From CAWCXF01 sp963799455 (lineage in GTDB: Bacteria; Pseudomonadota; Alphaproteobacteria; Rhodobacterales; Rhodobacteraceae), in NCBI GenBank assembly GCA_963799455.1, contig CAWCXF010000008.1, forward strand, positions 1,550,001-1,614,000: 64,000 nt of DNA. The letters are read 5' to 3'. The notes beneath the pieces were generated by a model. It was given only the letters and a program-made list of their open reading frames with translations. It did not search any database and was not told where the DNA came from. Position numbers and translations under genes: made by a program. Positions 33,305 to 42,160 of this stretch are shown one piece after another. Each line of letters begins with the position of its first letter. Position 1 is the stretch's first letter.

Positions 33305-34791
33305 ACGCCTTCGAGACCGCCGAGCCGATGGCCGCGCACCTGACGCCCGACGCGCCGGGCCACGAGGCGTTCGACGACGCGGCGGCGGCCGTCGAGCGGC
33401 TGCGCGCGCTCTACGACCAGGCGGCGGGGTTCCTCACGCGCCAGTTCGCGGCCGCCGTCTCGGGCGAGCCGCCGCCCGCACGCTGCCGCGCCTTCTACCC
33501 CGAGATCCGCATCACCACCACGAGCTACGCCCGCGTCGATTCGCGCCTGAGCTTCGGGCATGTCGCGGTGCCCGGCACCTACGCCACCACCGTCACCCGG
33601 CCCGACCTCTTCGCGCACTACCTGCGCCAGCAGATCGGGCTGCTGATCGAGAACCACGGCCAGGCGGTGACGGTCGGCCCGTCCTCCACCCCCATGCCCG
33701 TGCACTTCGCGGTGGCGAACGCCAATCTCGCCGTGCCGCAGGAGGGCGCGCTCGACGTGCCCCTGCGCGACCTCTTCGACGTGCCCGATCTCGCCACCAC
33801 CAACGACGCCGTGGTGGACGGGGCGGGCCATCTCAACCCCGACGGCTCGCACCCCCTGGCGCTCTTCACGGCGCAGCGGGTGGACTACTCGCTCGCGCGC
33901 CTCGCCCACTACACCGCGACCGACCCCCGCCATTTCCAGAACCACGTGCTCTTCACCAACTACCAGTTCTACGTGGACGAGTTCGAGGCCTACGCCCGCG
34001 CCGCCCTGGCCGACCCGGCCTCGGGCTACACCGCCTTCGTGGGGCCGGGCGACGCCGAGATCGACACGCCCGACGGCGTGCTCCCCCGGTCCGACAGGCT
34101 GCCCCAGATGCCGTCCTACCACCTGATCCGCGAGGGCAACTCCGGCGTCACGCTGGTCAACATCGGCGTCGGTCCGTCCAACGCCAAGACCGCCACCGAC
34201 CACATCGCCGTGCTGCGCCCGCACGCCTGGCTCATGGTCGGCCACTGCGCGGGCCTGAGGAACTCGCAGTCGCTCGGGGACTTCGTGCTCGCCCATGCCT
34301 ATCTGCGCGAAGACCACGTGCTCGACGACGACCTGCCCGTCTGGGTGCCGATCCCGGCGCTCGCGGAGATCCAGCAGTCGCTCCAGCAGGCGGTGGCCGA
34401 GGTCACCGAACTCGAGGGCTTCGACCTCAAGCGGATCATGCGCACCGGCACGGTCGCCACCATCGACAACCGCAACTGGGAGCTGCGCGACCACTCGGGG
34501 CCGGTCCATCGCCTCAGCCAGTCGCGCGCCGTCGCGCTCGACATGGAGAGCGCCACCATCGCCGCCAACGGCTTCCGCTTCCGCGTGCCCTACGGCACGC
34601 TGCTGTGCGTCTCCGACAAGCCCTTGCACGGCGAGCTGAAGCTGCCCGGCATGGCGACCGAGTTCTACCGCACCCAGGTCGCGCGCCACCTGCTGATCGG
34701 GGTGCGCGCCATGGAGCTTCTGCGCGAGATGCCGCTCGAGCGCATCCACTCGCGCAAGCTGCGCTCCTTCGAGGAGACGGCTTTCTTGTGA
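33301..34791 (+). CDS. amn: AMP nucleosidase
   Basis: A 496-residue enzyme that splits AMP into adenine and ribose 5-phosphate. The N-terminal Amn domain (about 1-190) contains FYPEIRITTTSYARVDSRLS; the C-terminal phosphorylase-like domain contains VTLVNIGVGPSNAKTATDH, LMVGHCAGLRNSQSLGDF, AVALDMESATIAANGFR and VSDKPLHGE. A GTG start at 33301 overlaps the ade stop (GTGA) and matches the family start. Tight coupling with ade indicates a dedicated adenylate-to-hypoxanthine route. The gene looks intact. Confidence 0.94.
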   Translation: MNAFETAEPMAAHLTPDAPGHEAFDDAAAAVERLRALYDQAAGFLTRQFAAAVSGEPPPARCRAFYPEIRITTTSYARVDSRLSFGHVAVPGTYATTVTRPDLFAHYLRQQIGLLIENHGQAVTVGPSSTPMPVHFAVANANLAVPQEGALDVPLRDLFDVPDLATTNDAVVDGAGHLNPDGSHPLALFTAQRVDYSLARLAHYTATDPRHFQNHVLFTNYQFYVDEFEAYARAALADPASGYTAFVGPGDAEIDTPDGVLPRSDRLPQMPSYHLIREGNSGVTLVNIGVGPSNAKTATDHIAVLRPHAWLMVGHCAGLRNSQSLGDFVLAHAYLREDHVLDDDLPVWVPIPALAEIQQSLQQAVAEVTELEGFDLKRIMRTGTVATIDNRNWELRDHSGPVHRLSQSRAVALDMESATIAANGFRFRVPYGTLLCVSDKPLHGELKLPGMATEFYRTQVARHLLIGVRAMELLREMPLERIHSRKLRSFEETAFL

Positions 34792-34872
34792 GGACGCGCC
34801 AAGATTGAAGGGCCGAGCAGGGCCCGATGCGGCATTCACTGTGGCTTTGGCGCCGCGGTCGGCGCTCCCTGA

Positions 34873-34895
34873 GCGGAAAATCGGGGGATTTCCGC
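34873..34895. terminator. hairpin between amn and the HU gene
   Basis: An inverted repeat, gcggaaaatc then gatttccgc around a short G loop, can form a 9-bp stem. There is no clear T tract. It may end amn transcription or sit in the HU leader. Confidence 0.45.
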
Positions 34896-34985
34896 CGCTT
34901 CGCGCTCCGAGCGTTGTGAGGCGCCGAATCCACCCGTTACATCGGGCCGAGGCGTCGAGGAGTGGCGCCGTCGCAGGAGCTCACA

Positions 34986-35273
34986 ATGGCCAAATCCATG
35001 ACCAAGACCCAACTCGTCGCCGCCCTCGCCGAGCGCCTGGACAGCGACAAGAAGTCCGCCACCGCGTCGCTCGACGCCATCACCGACATCATCACCGACG
35101 AGGTGTCGAAGGGCGGGGCCGTGACGCTGCCCGGCGTCGGCAAGTTCTACCTGCGCGAGCGGCCCGAGCGCATGGTGCGCAACCCCGCCACCGGCGCCCA
35201 GATCAAGAAGGAGGCCGACAAGCAGGTCAAGGTGACCATCGCCAAGGCGCTCAAGGACAGCGCCAACGGCTGA
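34986..35273 (+). CDS. HU-family DNA-binding protein
   Basis: A 95-residue nucleoid protein. It has the helix pair TKTQLVAALAERLD and ATASLDAITDIITDEV, the GGAVTLPGVGKFYLRERPER core and the arm RNPATGAQIKKEADKQVKV (the usual RNP motif that grips DNA). The ATG at 34986 is chosen because AGGAG lies 8 bases upstream; an in-frame GTG at 34962 has no such site. It stands alone, with a hairpin upstream and a short GC hairpin (gggccggtcggccc) just after the stop. A roughly 190-bp leader separates it from amn. Confidence 0.92.
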   Translation: MAKSMTKTQLVAALAERLDSDKKSATASLDAITDIITDEVSKGGAVTLPGVGKFYLRERPERMVRNPATGAQIKKEADKQVKVTIAKALKDSANG

Positions 35274-35486
35274 GGGCCGGTCGGCCCCGCCATCGCGCGC
35301 GCCCGCGCCGCCAGCCGAGCGCGTGCCGGTCCGAGGGGCGGGCCGCACGTCCTTCGCCCGGGAGACGGCTCCGGCGCGGGGGCCGAGGGGCGGCCCGTCC
35401 GGCCTTCGGCGCGGTGACGGCGCCCCCCTTGGCTCCCGGCGCATGAGCGCCGGCCCTGGGGCGCGTCGCGGCGCCCGGCTCCACGC

Positions 35487-36392
35487 GTGAGCGCGGGGCC
35501 CGAGGCGGGCCAAGGTGGCGCGAGGGCGTTCGAGCTGCGCGCGGTGGCGCTCGGCTTCGCCTTCGCGCTGATGTGGTCCTCAGCCTTCACCTCGGCGCGC
35601 GTCATCGTCGCCGAGATGCCCCCCCTGAGCGCGCTGGCGCTGCGGTTCTGGATCTCGGGCGGGCTGGCGATCGCGATCGCCGTCGCGCTCGGCCAGTCCT
35701 GGCGCCTGACGCGCTCGCAGCGGCGCGCGACGATCCTGTTCGGCCTGTGCCAGAACGCCCTCTATCTGGGGCTCAACTTCGTCGCCATGACGACCGTCCA
35801 GGCGTCGGTCGCGGCCATCGTCGCCTCGACCATGCCGCTGCTCGTCGCCGCGCTCGGCTGGGCCGCGCTCGGCCAGCGGGTGCGGCCCTTGGGGCTCGCG
35901 GGGCTGCTCGCGGGCTTCGCCGGCGTGGCGCTCATCATGGGCGCGCGGCTCTCGGGCGGGACCGACCGCCTCGGGCTCGCGCTGTGCGCCCTGGGCGCGG
36001 TGGCGTTGGCGCTCGCCACGCTCGCGGTGCGCGGCGCCTCCTCGGGCGGCAACCTGCTGATGGTGGTGGGCCTCCAGATGCTGGTGGGGGCCGTCGCGCT
36101 CACCGTCGTGGCGCTGCCGTTCGAGACCTGGGAGGTCGCCTGGACGCCCGTGCTGGCGCTGGCCTTCGCCTACACCGTGCTGGTGCCCGGCCTGCTGGCG
36201 ACGTTCGTCTGGTTCGTCCTGGTGGAGCGCATCGGCGCGCTGAGGGCCGCGACCTTCCACTTCCTCAACCCGGTGCTCGGCGTCGCCATCGCCGCCGTGA
36301 TCCTGGGCGAGCGGCTGGGGCCGCTCGACGGGGTCGGCGTCGCGGTGGTGGCCGTGGGGATCCTGCTGGTGCAGCTGTCGCGCCAGGGCTAG
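35487..36392 (+). CDS. DMT-superfamily (EamA) transporter
   Basis: A 301-residue inner-membrane protein with ten predicted helices in two EamA repeats (about residues 20-145 and 160-297). Typical spots are FALMWSSAFTSARVIV, the middle VAAIVASTMPLLVA and the second-repeat FLNPVLGVAIAAVILGERL. Such proteins export metabolites or amino acids; the substrate is not readable. A GTG start at 35487 gives a short hydrophilic lead before helix 1; no strong ribosome-binding site is visible. It is convergent with aroC across a GC-rich inverted-repeat region. Confidence 0.85.
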   Translation: MSAGPEAGQGGARAFELRAVALGFAFALMWSSAFTSARVIVAEMPPLSALALRFWISGGLAIAIAVALGQSWRLTRSQRRATILFGLCQNALYLGLNFVAMTTVQASVAAIVASTMPLLVAALGWAALGQRVRPLGLAGLLAGFAGVALIMGARLSGGTDRLGLALCALGAVALALATLAVRGASSGGNLLMVVGLQMLVGAVALTVVALPFETWEVAWTPVLALAFAYTVLVPGLLATFVWFVLVERIGALRAATFHFLNPVLGVAIAAVILGERLGPLDGVGVAVVAVGILLVQLSRQG

Positions 36393-36447
36393 CGGGGGTC
36401 CGGGGGTGCGACCCCTGCGAGGGGCCCTGCGGGTCCCCGGCGGGGGT

Positions 36448-37560
36448 TCAGGGGGCAGCGCCCCCGATGGCCCCACGTCGGCCGCCCGTCTGCCCCCGAT
36501 CGAGCAGCAGGTGGTCGAGCAGCACGCAGGCCATCATCGCCTCGCCCACCGGCACCGCGCGGATGCCGACGCAGGGGTCGTGGCGCCCCTTGGTGACGAC
36601 CTCGACCTCCTCGCCACGGGTCGTGATCGTGCGCCGCGGCGTCAGGATCGAGGAGGTGGGCTTGACCGCGAAGCGCGCCACCACGGGCTGGCCCGAGGAG
36701 ATCCCGCCGAGGATCCCGCCCGCGTGGTTGGAGGAGAACAAGGGGCCCTCCGGCCCCATCGTGATCTCGTCGGCGTTCTGCGAGCCGCGCAGCCGGGCCG
36801 CCGCCATGCCCTCGCCGATCTCGACGCCCTTGACCGCGTTGATCGACATCAGCGCCGCCGCGAGATCCGCGTCGAGCTTGCCGTGGACCGGCGCGCCGAG
36901 GCCCGCGGGCACGCCCGTCGCCACCAGCTCGATCTCGGCGCCGACCGAGTCGCCCGACTTGCGCAGCGCGTCGAGGTAGTCGGACCACTCCTCCACCAGC
37001 GAGGCGTCGGGCACCGCGAAGGGGTTGCGCGACGCTTCGGCGAGATCCATCCGCGAGCGGTCGATCGCCTTCTCGCCCATCCGCGTCATGGTGCCCGTGA
37101 TCGTCAACCCCGGCGCCAGGAGCCCGAGCGCCGCGCGCGCGACCGCGCCGGCCGCGACCCGCGCCGCCGTCTCGCGCGCCGAGGACCGGCCGCCGCCGCG
37201 GTGGTCGCGCAGCCCGTACTTCAGATGGTAGGCGATGTCGGCGTGGCCCGGCCGGAAGCGGTCGGCGATGTCGCCGTAGTCCTTCGAGCGCTGGTCGGCG
37301 TTGCGGATCGTGAGCTGGATCGGCGTGCCGGTGGTGCGGCCCTCGAAGACGCCCGACAGGATCTCCACCGCGTCCGGCTCGCGGCGCTGGGTGACGAAGC
37401 GCGACTGGCCGGGGCGGCGGCGGTCGAGGAAGCCTTGGACGCCCTCCTCCGACAGCGGCACGCCGGGCGGGCAGCCGTCCACCGTGGCGCCGAGGGCCGG
37501 CCCGTGGCTCTCGCCCCAGGTGGTGACGCGGAAGAGGCGGCCGAAGGCGTTGATCGACAT
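36448..37560 (-). CDS. aroC: chorismate synthase
   Basis: A 370-residue FMN-dependent enzyme, the last shikimate step (EPSP to chorismate). Signatures are TTWGESHGPALG (residues about 13-24), FRPGHADIAY with LRDHRGGGRSSARETAARVA (about 100-130), and NHAGGILGGISSGQP (about 275). The length is normal. GGGGAG precedes the ATG. The last codons lie in a palindrome, gggggcagcgccccc (36451-36465), which may act as part of a terminator facing the convergent DMT gene. It is divergent from the thiamine-transport operon. Confidence 0.95.
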   Translation of the reverse strand: MSINAFGRLFRVTTWGESHGPALGATVDGCPPGVPLSEEGVQGFLDRRRPGQSRFVTQRREPDAVEILSGVFEGRTTGTPIQLTIRNADQRSKDYGDIADRFRPGHADIAYHLKYGLRDHRGGGRSSARETAARVAAGAVARAALGLLAPGLTITGTMTRMGEKAIDRSRMDLAEASRNPFAVPDASLVEEWSDYLDALRKSGDSVGAEIELVATGVPAGLGAPVHGKLDADLAAALMSINAVKGVEIGEGMAAARLRGSQNADEITMGPEGPLFSSNHAGGILGGISSGQPVVARFAVKPTSSILTPRRTITTRGEEVEVVTKGRHDPCVGIRAVPVGEAMMACVLLDHLLLDRGQTGGRRGAIGGAAP

Positions 37561-37649
37561 GGGGCTCCCCGCGCGGCGCGCCCGAGCGGTCTAGCGGGCC
37601 GGGGGGGGCCGCTCAAGCGCTTGCCGCCGGGCGCCGCCGCGCTAAGGTC

Positions 37650-37738
37650 TACGTCGCCTCGGGGTGCCCCAAGCGGGCTGAGATGCGTCTGACGCGAACC
37701 CGTCGAACCTGATCCGGATGATGCCGGCGGAGGGAAGG
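37650..37738 (+). ncRNA. TPP riboswitch (THI element)
   Basis: The conserved THI-box pieces stand in order: ctcggggtgcccc (37658-37670), ggctgagatg (37676-37685), then acccgtcgaacctgatccgg (37699-37718) and atgccggcggagggaa (37721-37736). These form the P1-P5 core that binds thiamine diphosphate. The element ends about 55 bases before the thiB start, so high TPP would switch off thiBPQ, most likely at translation or by early termination. Confidence 0.93.
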
Positions 37739-37792
37739 GTGAGGGCGATGCCCTCGGGCTCCCCCGCGCGGCCCGCGCGAGAGGAGACCGCC

Positions 37793-39139
37793 ATGAAGGC
37801 CCACCCCCGACCGCTCGCCCCGCGGGCCTGCCGCGGCCCCGCCGAGCCGACGGCGGATGTCGTCCCCCGCCATGCGGCTCGGGGGGACGGCTCGGCCGTG
37901 GGGCCGGCGCCGGCCCGTGTCGGCACGAACCCCGCCGTCCCCAGACCGGCCTCGACGCCGCGCGCCGGGCGGCCCGCGGACGGCCGCGCTTCGCTGCCGC
38001 GAGCCCTCGCGGCGGCCGCCTGCGTCTCACCGCGCCCGCCCCGCCCCGCCATCCCCCGCCCCGCCATCCCCCGCCCCGCCATCCCCCGCCCCGCCATCCC
38101 CCGGCCGGCCCGGTCGCCGAGCGCCCGGCGGTCGGCCGCGGGCCGCGCCTCCCTCGTCCTCGCCGCGGCGGCCGCCCTCGCCGCCGCCCCCGCCGCCGCG
38201 CAGGAGCGCCCCGTCCTGACCGTCTACGCCTACGACAGCTTCACCTCCGAGTTCGGCCCCGGTGCCGCGATCGAGGCCGCCTTCGAGCCGCAGTGCGGCT
38301 GCGACCTGCGCTTTGTGGCGGCGGGCGACGGGGCGGCGCTGCTCGCGCGGCTGCGGCTCGAGGGCGAGCGCACGCGCGCCGACGTGGTGATGGGCTTCGA
38401 CACCGACCTGATGGCGCGGGCCGAGGGCCTGATGATGCCGCACGGGGTCGAGGCCGAGTTCGACCTGCCGATCGAATGGGACGACCCGGTGTTCCTGCCC
38501 TTCGACTGGTCCTGGCTCGCCTTCGTCTACCGCGAGGGCGCCGAGCCCGGCGAGGGCCTCGACCCCCCGACCTCCTTCCGCGACCTGGCCGAGAGCGACG
38601 TGCAGGTGGTGATCGAGGATCCGCGCTCCTCGACGCCGGGCCTGGCGATGGTGCTGTGGGTGGACGAGGCCTATGGCGACGAGGCCGCCGCCATCTGGGA
38701 GGCGATGGCCGACAACGTCGTCACCGTCACGAAGGGCTGGTCGGAGGCCTACGGGCTCTTCCTCGAAGGGGAGGCCGACATGGCCCTGTCCTACACCACC
38801 TCGCCCGCCTACCACCTGATCGCCGAGGGCGACCCGAGCGTGAAGGCCGCGCCCTTCGAGGAGGGGCACTACCTCCAGATCGAGCTGGCCTCGATCGTGG
38901 CCACCACCGACCAGCCGGAGCTGGCGCGAGAGTTCATGGCGTTCGTCGTCTCGGACGCCTTCCAGGGCCTGATCGCCACCGGCAACTGGTCCTACCCGTC
39001 GGTCACGCCCGAGGGCGGGCTGCCGGAGGGCTTCGAGACGCTGATCCGCCCCGAGAGGAGCCTCCTGGTGCCCCCCGAGGAGGCCGAGGCCCGTGCCGAG
39101 GAGGCCATCGCCACGTGGCGCGACGCGCTCTCGCGCTGA
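37793..39139 (+). CDS. thiB: thiamine-binding periplasmic protein, with a long unusual N-terminal extension
   Basis: The substrate-binding subunit of the thiamine/TPP ABC importer. The mature part begins RPVLTVYAYDSF and contains DVVMGFDTDLMARAEG, PFDWSWLAFVYREG, DPRSSTPGLAMVLWVDEAYG and ALSYTTSPAYH, normal for ThiB (about 330 residues). The predicted protein is 448 residues because about 115 Pro/Arg/Ala-rich residues precede the usual signal peptide core (LVLAAAAALAAAPAAA, near residue 125). These include four tandem 5-residue repeats. The ATG at 37793 has GAGGAGA 8 bases upstream. With this extension, Sec export is doubtful unless translation starts further in; no good internal start is seen. 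Confidence 0.85.
   Translation: MKAHPRPLAPRACRGPAEPTADVVPRHAARGDGSAVGPAPARVGTNPAVPRPASTPRAGRPADGRASLPRALAAAACVSPRPPRPAIPRPAIPRPAIPRPAIPRPARSPSARRSAAGRASLVLAAAAALAAAPAAAQERPVLTVYAYDSFTSEFGPGAAIEAAFEPQCGCDLRFVAAGDGAALLARLRLEGERTRADVVMGFDTDLMARAEGLMMPHGVEAEFDLPIEWDDPVFLPFDWSWLAFVYREGAEPGEGLDPPTSFRDLAESDVQVVIEDPRSSTPGLAMVLWVDEAYGDEAAAIWEAMADNVVTVTKGWSEAYGLFLEGEADMALSYTTSPAYHLIAEGDPSVKAAPFEEGHYLQIELASIVATTDQPELAREFMAFVVSDAFQGLIATGNWSYPSVTPEGGLPEGFETLIRPERSLLVPPEEAEARAEEAIATWRDALSR
38041..38100. repeat. 15-bp minisatellite, four exact copies
   Basis: Unit ccgccccgccatccc, four perfect copies in a row, in frame inside the N-terminal extension of thiB, where it encodes repeats of Pro-Arg-Pro-Ala-Ile. 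Confidence 0.92.
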
Positions 39140-40629
39140 TCGCGGCCGGGATCGTCGTCGCCGCGATCCTGGGCCCGCTCGCGGTCGTGCTGCGCGCCGC
39201 CGGAGGGCTGGGGGGCCTCGCCGCCGCCGACCTCGCGGCGCTGCGCTTCACGCTGACCCAGGCGGCGCTCTCGGCCGTGCTGAGCGTGGCGTTCGCGATC
39301 CCGGTCGCGCGCGCGCTGGCGCGGCGGCGCTTCCCCGGCCGCGCGGCGCTCGTCACGGCGCTCGGCGCGCCGTTCCTGCTGCCCGCGATCGTGGCGGTGC
39401 TGGGGATCCTCGCGGTGTTCGGCCGCTCCGGCGTCCTGGCGGGCGGCTTGGGCGCTCTGGGCCTGCCGATGCCGTCGATCTACGGCCTCCAGGGGGTCGT
39501 GCTGGCGCATGTCTTCCTCAACCTGCCGCTGGCCGCCCGGCTGATCCTCCAGGGCTGGGCCGAGATCCCGGCCGAGCGGTTCCGGCTCGCGGCCTCGCTC
39601 GGGGCGGGCTCGCGCGAGGTGTTCCGGCTCCTCGAATGGCCGATGCTGCGCGCGGTGGCGCCGGGCGCGCTGGCGGTGGTGTTCCTCGTCTGCCTGACCT
39701 CCTTCGCGGTGGCGCTGACCCTCGGCGGCGGCCCGGCCGCCACCACGCTGGAGCTCGCGATCTACGAGGCCTTCGCCTTCTCCTTCGACCTCTCGCGCGC
39801 GGCGACCCTGGCGGCGCTCCAGGCCGCGCTCGGGCTCGCCGCCACGGCAGCGGCCCTCGCTCTGGCGCTGCCCGCGGCGATGGGCGGCGGCCTCGGCCGG
39901 CCCGTAGAGCGCTGGGACGACGCGCCGCGCGCGCTCGACGCGGCCCGGATCGCGCTCGCCGCCGCCTTCCTCGGCCTGCCGCTCCTCGCGGTCGCGCTCG
40001 ACGGGCTGCCGCGCGTGCTGGCGCTGCCCGAGCCGGTCTGGCGGGCGGCCGGGCGCAGCCTCGTCGTGGCGGCCGCGGCGACGGCGGCGTGCCTGGCGCT
40101 GGCGCTGGCGCTCGCGGTCGGCGCGCGGGGGCGCTGGCCCGACGCGGTGGCGGCCTTGGGCCTCGCCGTCTCGCCGCTCGCGGTCGGCACCGGGCTCTTC
40201 CTGCTGGCGTTCCCGCTGGTCGATCCGAGCGCCGTGGCGCTGCCCGTCACGGCCGCGGTCAACGCGCTCACGGCGCTGCCCTTCGCGGTGCGCGTGCTGG
40301 TCCCGGCGGCGCGCGAGGCCGAGGCGGTCCATGGCCGCCTCGCCGATTCGCTCGGGATGACGGGTCTCGCGCGGCTGCGGCTGGTGACGCTGCCGCGCCT
40401 GCGCCGGCCCCTGGGCTTCGCCGCGGGGCTCGCCGCCGCGCTGTCGATGGGCGACCTCGGGGTGGTGGCGCTCTTCGCCTCCGAGGACGCGACGCTGCCC
40501 TTGCAGCTCTCCCGCCTGATGGGCGCCTACCGGATGGAGGACGCGGCCGGGGCGGCGCTCCTGCTGCTCGTCCTGGCGCTGGCCCTCTTCGCCGCCTGCG
40601 ACGCCTGGGGCCGCAGTGCTCGCGCTTGA
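39115..40629 (+). CDS. thiP: thiamine ABC transporter permease
   Basis: A 504-residue inner-membrane permease made of two fused halves of about six helices each, as usual for ThiP. EAA-type coupling loops are visible in both halves: EIPAERFRLAASLGAGSREV (about 155) and DSLGMTGLARLRLVTLPRL (about 415). A GTG start at 39115 with GGAGG upstream overlaps the end of thiB by 25 bases. It works with ThiB and ThiQ and is controlled by the upstream TPP riboswitch. Confidence 0.92.
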   Translation: MARRALALIAAGIVVAAILGPLAVVLRAAGGLGGLAAADLAALRFTLTQAALSAVLSVAFAIPVARALARRRFPGRAALVTALGAPFLLPAIVAVLGILAVFGRSGVLAGGLGALGLPMPSIYGLQGVVLAHVFLNLPLAARLILQGWAEIPAERFRLAASLGAGSREVFRLLEWPMLRAVAPGALAVVFLVCLTSFAVALTLGGGPAATTLELAIYEAFAFSFDLSRAATLAALQAALGLAATAAALALALPAAMGGGLGRPVERWDDAPRALDAARIALAAAFLGLPLLAVALDGLPRVLALPEPVWRAAGRSLVVAAAATAACLALALALAVGARGRWPDAVAALGLAVSPLAVGTGLFLLAFPLVDPSAVALPVTAAVNALTALPFAVRVLVPAAREAEAVHGRLADSLGMTGLARLRLVTLPRLRRPLGFAAGLAAALSMGDLGVVALFASEDATLPLQLSRLMGAYRMEDAAGAALLLLVLALALFAACDAWGRSARA

Positions 40630-41302
40630 CCTGACGATCGAGCGCGGGGGCTTCCGGCTCGCCGCCGACCTCTCGGTGCCGAAGGGCGCGCGGGTGGCGG
40701 TGATGGGGCCGTCGGGCGCGGGCAAGTCCACGCTGCTGGAGGCCGTCGCGGGCTTCGTGCCCAGCGAGGGCCGCCTGGAGTGGGACGGCGCGCCGATGGG
40801 CGGGCCGCCGGGCAGGCGCCCGGTGGCGATGCTGTTCCAGGAGGACAACCTCTTCCCGCACCTCACCGTGGCGCGCAACGCGGGCCTCGGGATCCGGCCC
40901 GACCTGCGCCTCTCGCGCTCCGACTGGTCACGGGTCGAGCGGGCGCTGGAGCGCGTCGGGCTCGGGGGCCTCGGCGGCAGGCGCCCGGCCCAGCTCTCGG
41001 GCGGCCAGCGCGGCCGGGTGGCGCTGGCGCGCGTCCTGCTGATGCGCCGGCCGCTGCTCTTGCTCGACGAGCCCTTCGCGGCGCTCGGCCCCGCGCTCAA
41101 GGCCGAGATGCTGGCGCTGGTGGCGGAGGTGTGCAGCGAGATCGGCGCCACGCTGCTGATGGTGACGCACGACCCCCACGACGCGCGCGCCCTGGCGGGG
41201 CAGGTGATCGTGGTGTCCGACGGCGCCGCCTCGCCGCCACGGCCCACCGCGCCGCTGCTCGCGGATCCGCCGCCCGCGCTCAGGCGCTATCTCGGGACGT
41301 GA
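40616..41302 (+). CDS. thiQ: thiamine ABC transporter ATP-binding protein
   Basis: A 228-residue ABC ATPase. It has Walker A GPSGAGKST (residues 31-39), a Q-loop MLFQEDNLFPHLTV, signature LSGGQRGRVALAR, Walker B LLLLDEPFAALGP and H-loop THD. The D-loop reads AALGP where AALDP is usual, replacing the conserved Asp with Gly, which may weaken coupling between subunits. A GTG start at 40616 overlaps thiP by 14 bases. It powers ThiP at the inner face of the membrane. Confidence 0.92.
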   Translation: MLALDLTIERGGFRLAADLSVPKGARVAVMGPSGAGKSTLLEAVAGFVPSEGRLEWDGAPMGGPPGRRPVAMLFQEDNLFPHLTVARNAGLGIRPDLRLSRSDWSRVERALERVGLGGLGGRRPAQLSGGQRGRVALARVLLMRRPLLLLDEPFAALGPALKAEMLALVAEVCSEIGATLLMVTHDPHDARALAGQVIVVSDGAASPPRPTAPLLADPPPALRRYLGT

Positions 41303-41303
41303 G

Positions 41304-41329
41304 GCGGCGCGCCTCTCGTGGCGCGCCGC
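41304..41329. terminator. bidirectional hairpin between thiQ and petC
   Basis: A perfect 10-bp stem, gcggcgcgcc and ggcgcgccgc around a 6-base loop, fills most of the gap between two convergent genes. There is no T tract, as is common in very GC-rich genomes. It could serve both directions. Confidence 0.6.
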
Positions 41330-41336
41330 GACGGGC

Positions 41337-42155
41337 TCACTCGGCGGGGGTGTCGCGCGCGTCGCTCCGGCGGCCCTTGGCCACGTCCTTCACGGGCGCC
41401 CAGATGCGCTTGTTGGTGAACCACAACAGCGCCGCGAGCACCGCGAGGAAGATCACGCCCGCGAGGCCCGCATGCTTGCGGGCCATCATCTTGGGCTCGG
41501 CCGCCCACATCAGGAAGGCCGCCACGTCCTGGGCCTCGGCCTCGATCGAGGTGTCCGAGCCGTCCTCGTAGACCACGTCGTCGCCCAGGAGCGGCGGCGG
41601 CATGGCGATCCAGCCGCCGGGGAAGGCGAGGTTCTCGTAAAGGACGAGGCCCGCCTCCTCCTTCTCCTCCCCGGTGTAGCCGGTCAGCACCGAGGCCGTG
41701 TACTCCGCCCCCCCCATGCCGAAGAAGAGCTGGTTGAGCCCGAGCCCGTAGGGCCCGTGGAAGCCCGCCCGCGCCTTGGTGATGAGCGACAGGTCGGGCG
41801 CGCCCTCGAATTGGCTCTCGGGGAAGCGGTCGGTGGGGATCGCGGTGCGGAAGTCGTCGATCTCGGGGTCGAAGACCTCGTAGAGCGCGGAATAGGCGCG
41901 CACCTGGTCGGCCGGCAGCTCGGGGCCGCCCGGATCGGCCAGCGTCCGCAGGGCCACGTATTTGAGCCCGTGGCAGGACGCGCAGACCTCGGTGTAGACC
42001 TGCAGGCCGCGCTGGAGCTGGAGCTGGTCGAAGCTGCCGAACGGCCCCTCGAAGGAGAAGTCGTAGTCGGTGATCTCCTGCTCCCCCTCCTGCGCGAACG
42101 CCGAGCCCGCGAGGCCGAAGGAGAGGCCGAGGCCGAGGATGAGATGACGGATCAT
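41337..42155 (-). CDS. petC: cytochrome c1 of the bc1 complex
   Basis: A 272-residue membrane-anchored c-type cytochrome. A signal peptide (about residues 1-21, cut after AFA) leads to the heme attachment site VCASCHGLKY (near residue 57), a conserved GGWIAMPPPL block and a C-terminal anchor (AGVIFLAVLAALLWF) with a positive tail. It takes electrons from the Rieske protein and passes them to a soluble or membrane c cytochrome. It lies 5 bases after petB, last in the petABC operon. Confidence 0.95.
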   Translation of the reverse strand: MIRHLILGLGLSFGLAGSAFAQEGEQEITDYDFSFEGPFGSFDQLQLQRGLQVYTEVCASCHGLKYVALRTLADPGGPELPADQVRAYSALYEVFDPEIDDFRTAIPTDRFPESQFEGAPDLSLITKARAGFHGPYGLGLNQLFFGMGGAEYTASVLTGYTGEEKEEAGLVLYENLAFPGGWIAMPPPLLGDDVVYEDGSDTSIEAEAQDVAAFLMWAAEPKMMARKHAGLAGVIFLAVLAALLWFTNKRIWAPVKDVAKGRRSDARDTPAE

Positions 42156-42160
42156 GCGCC

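Noticed and set aside
38041..38100. CRISPR array
   Set aside because: Units of 15 bp follow each other directly with no spacers and lie inside a coding frame; no cas gene is visible. The same holds for 53341-53465 and 5335-5384.
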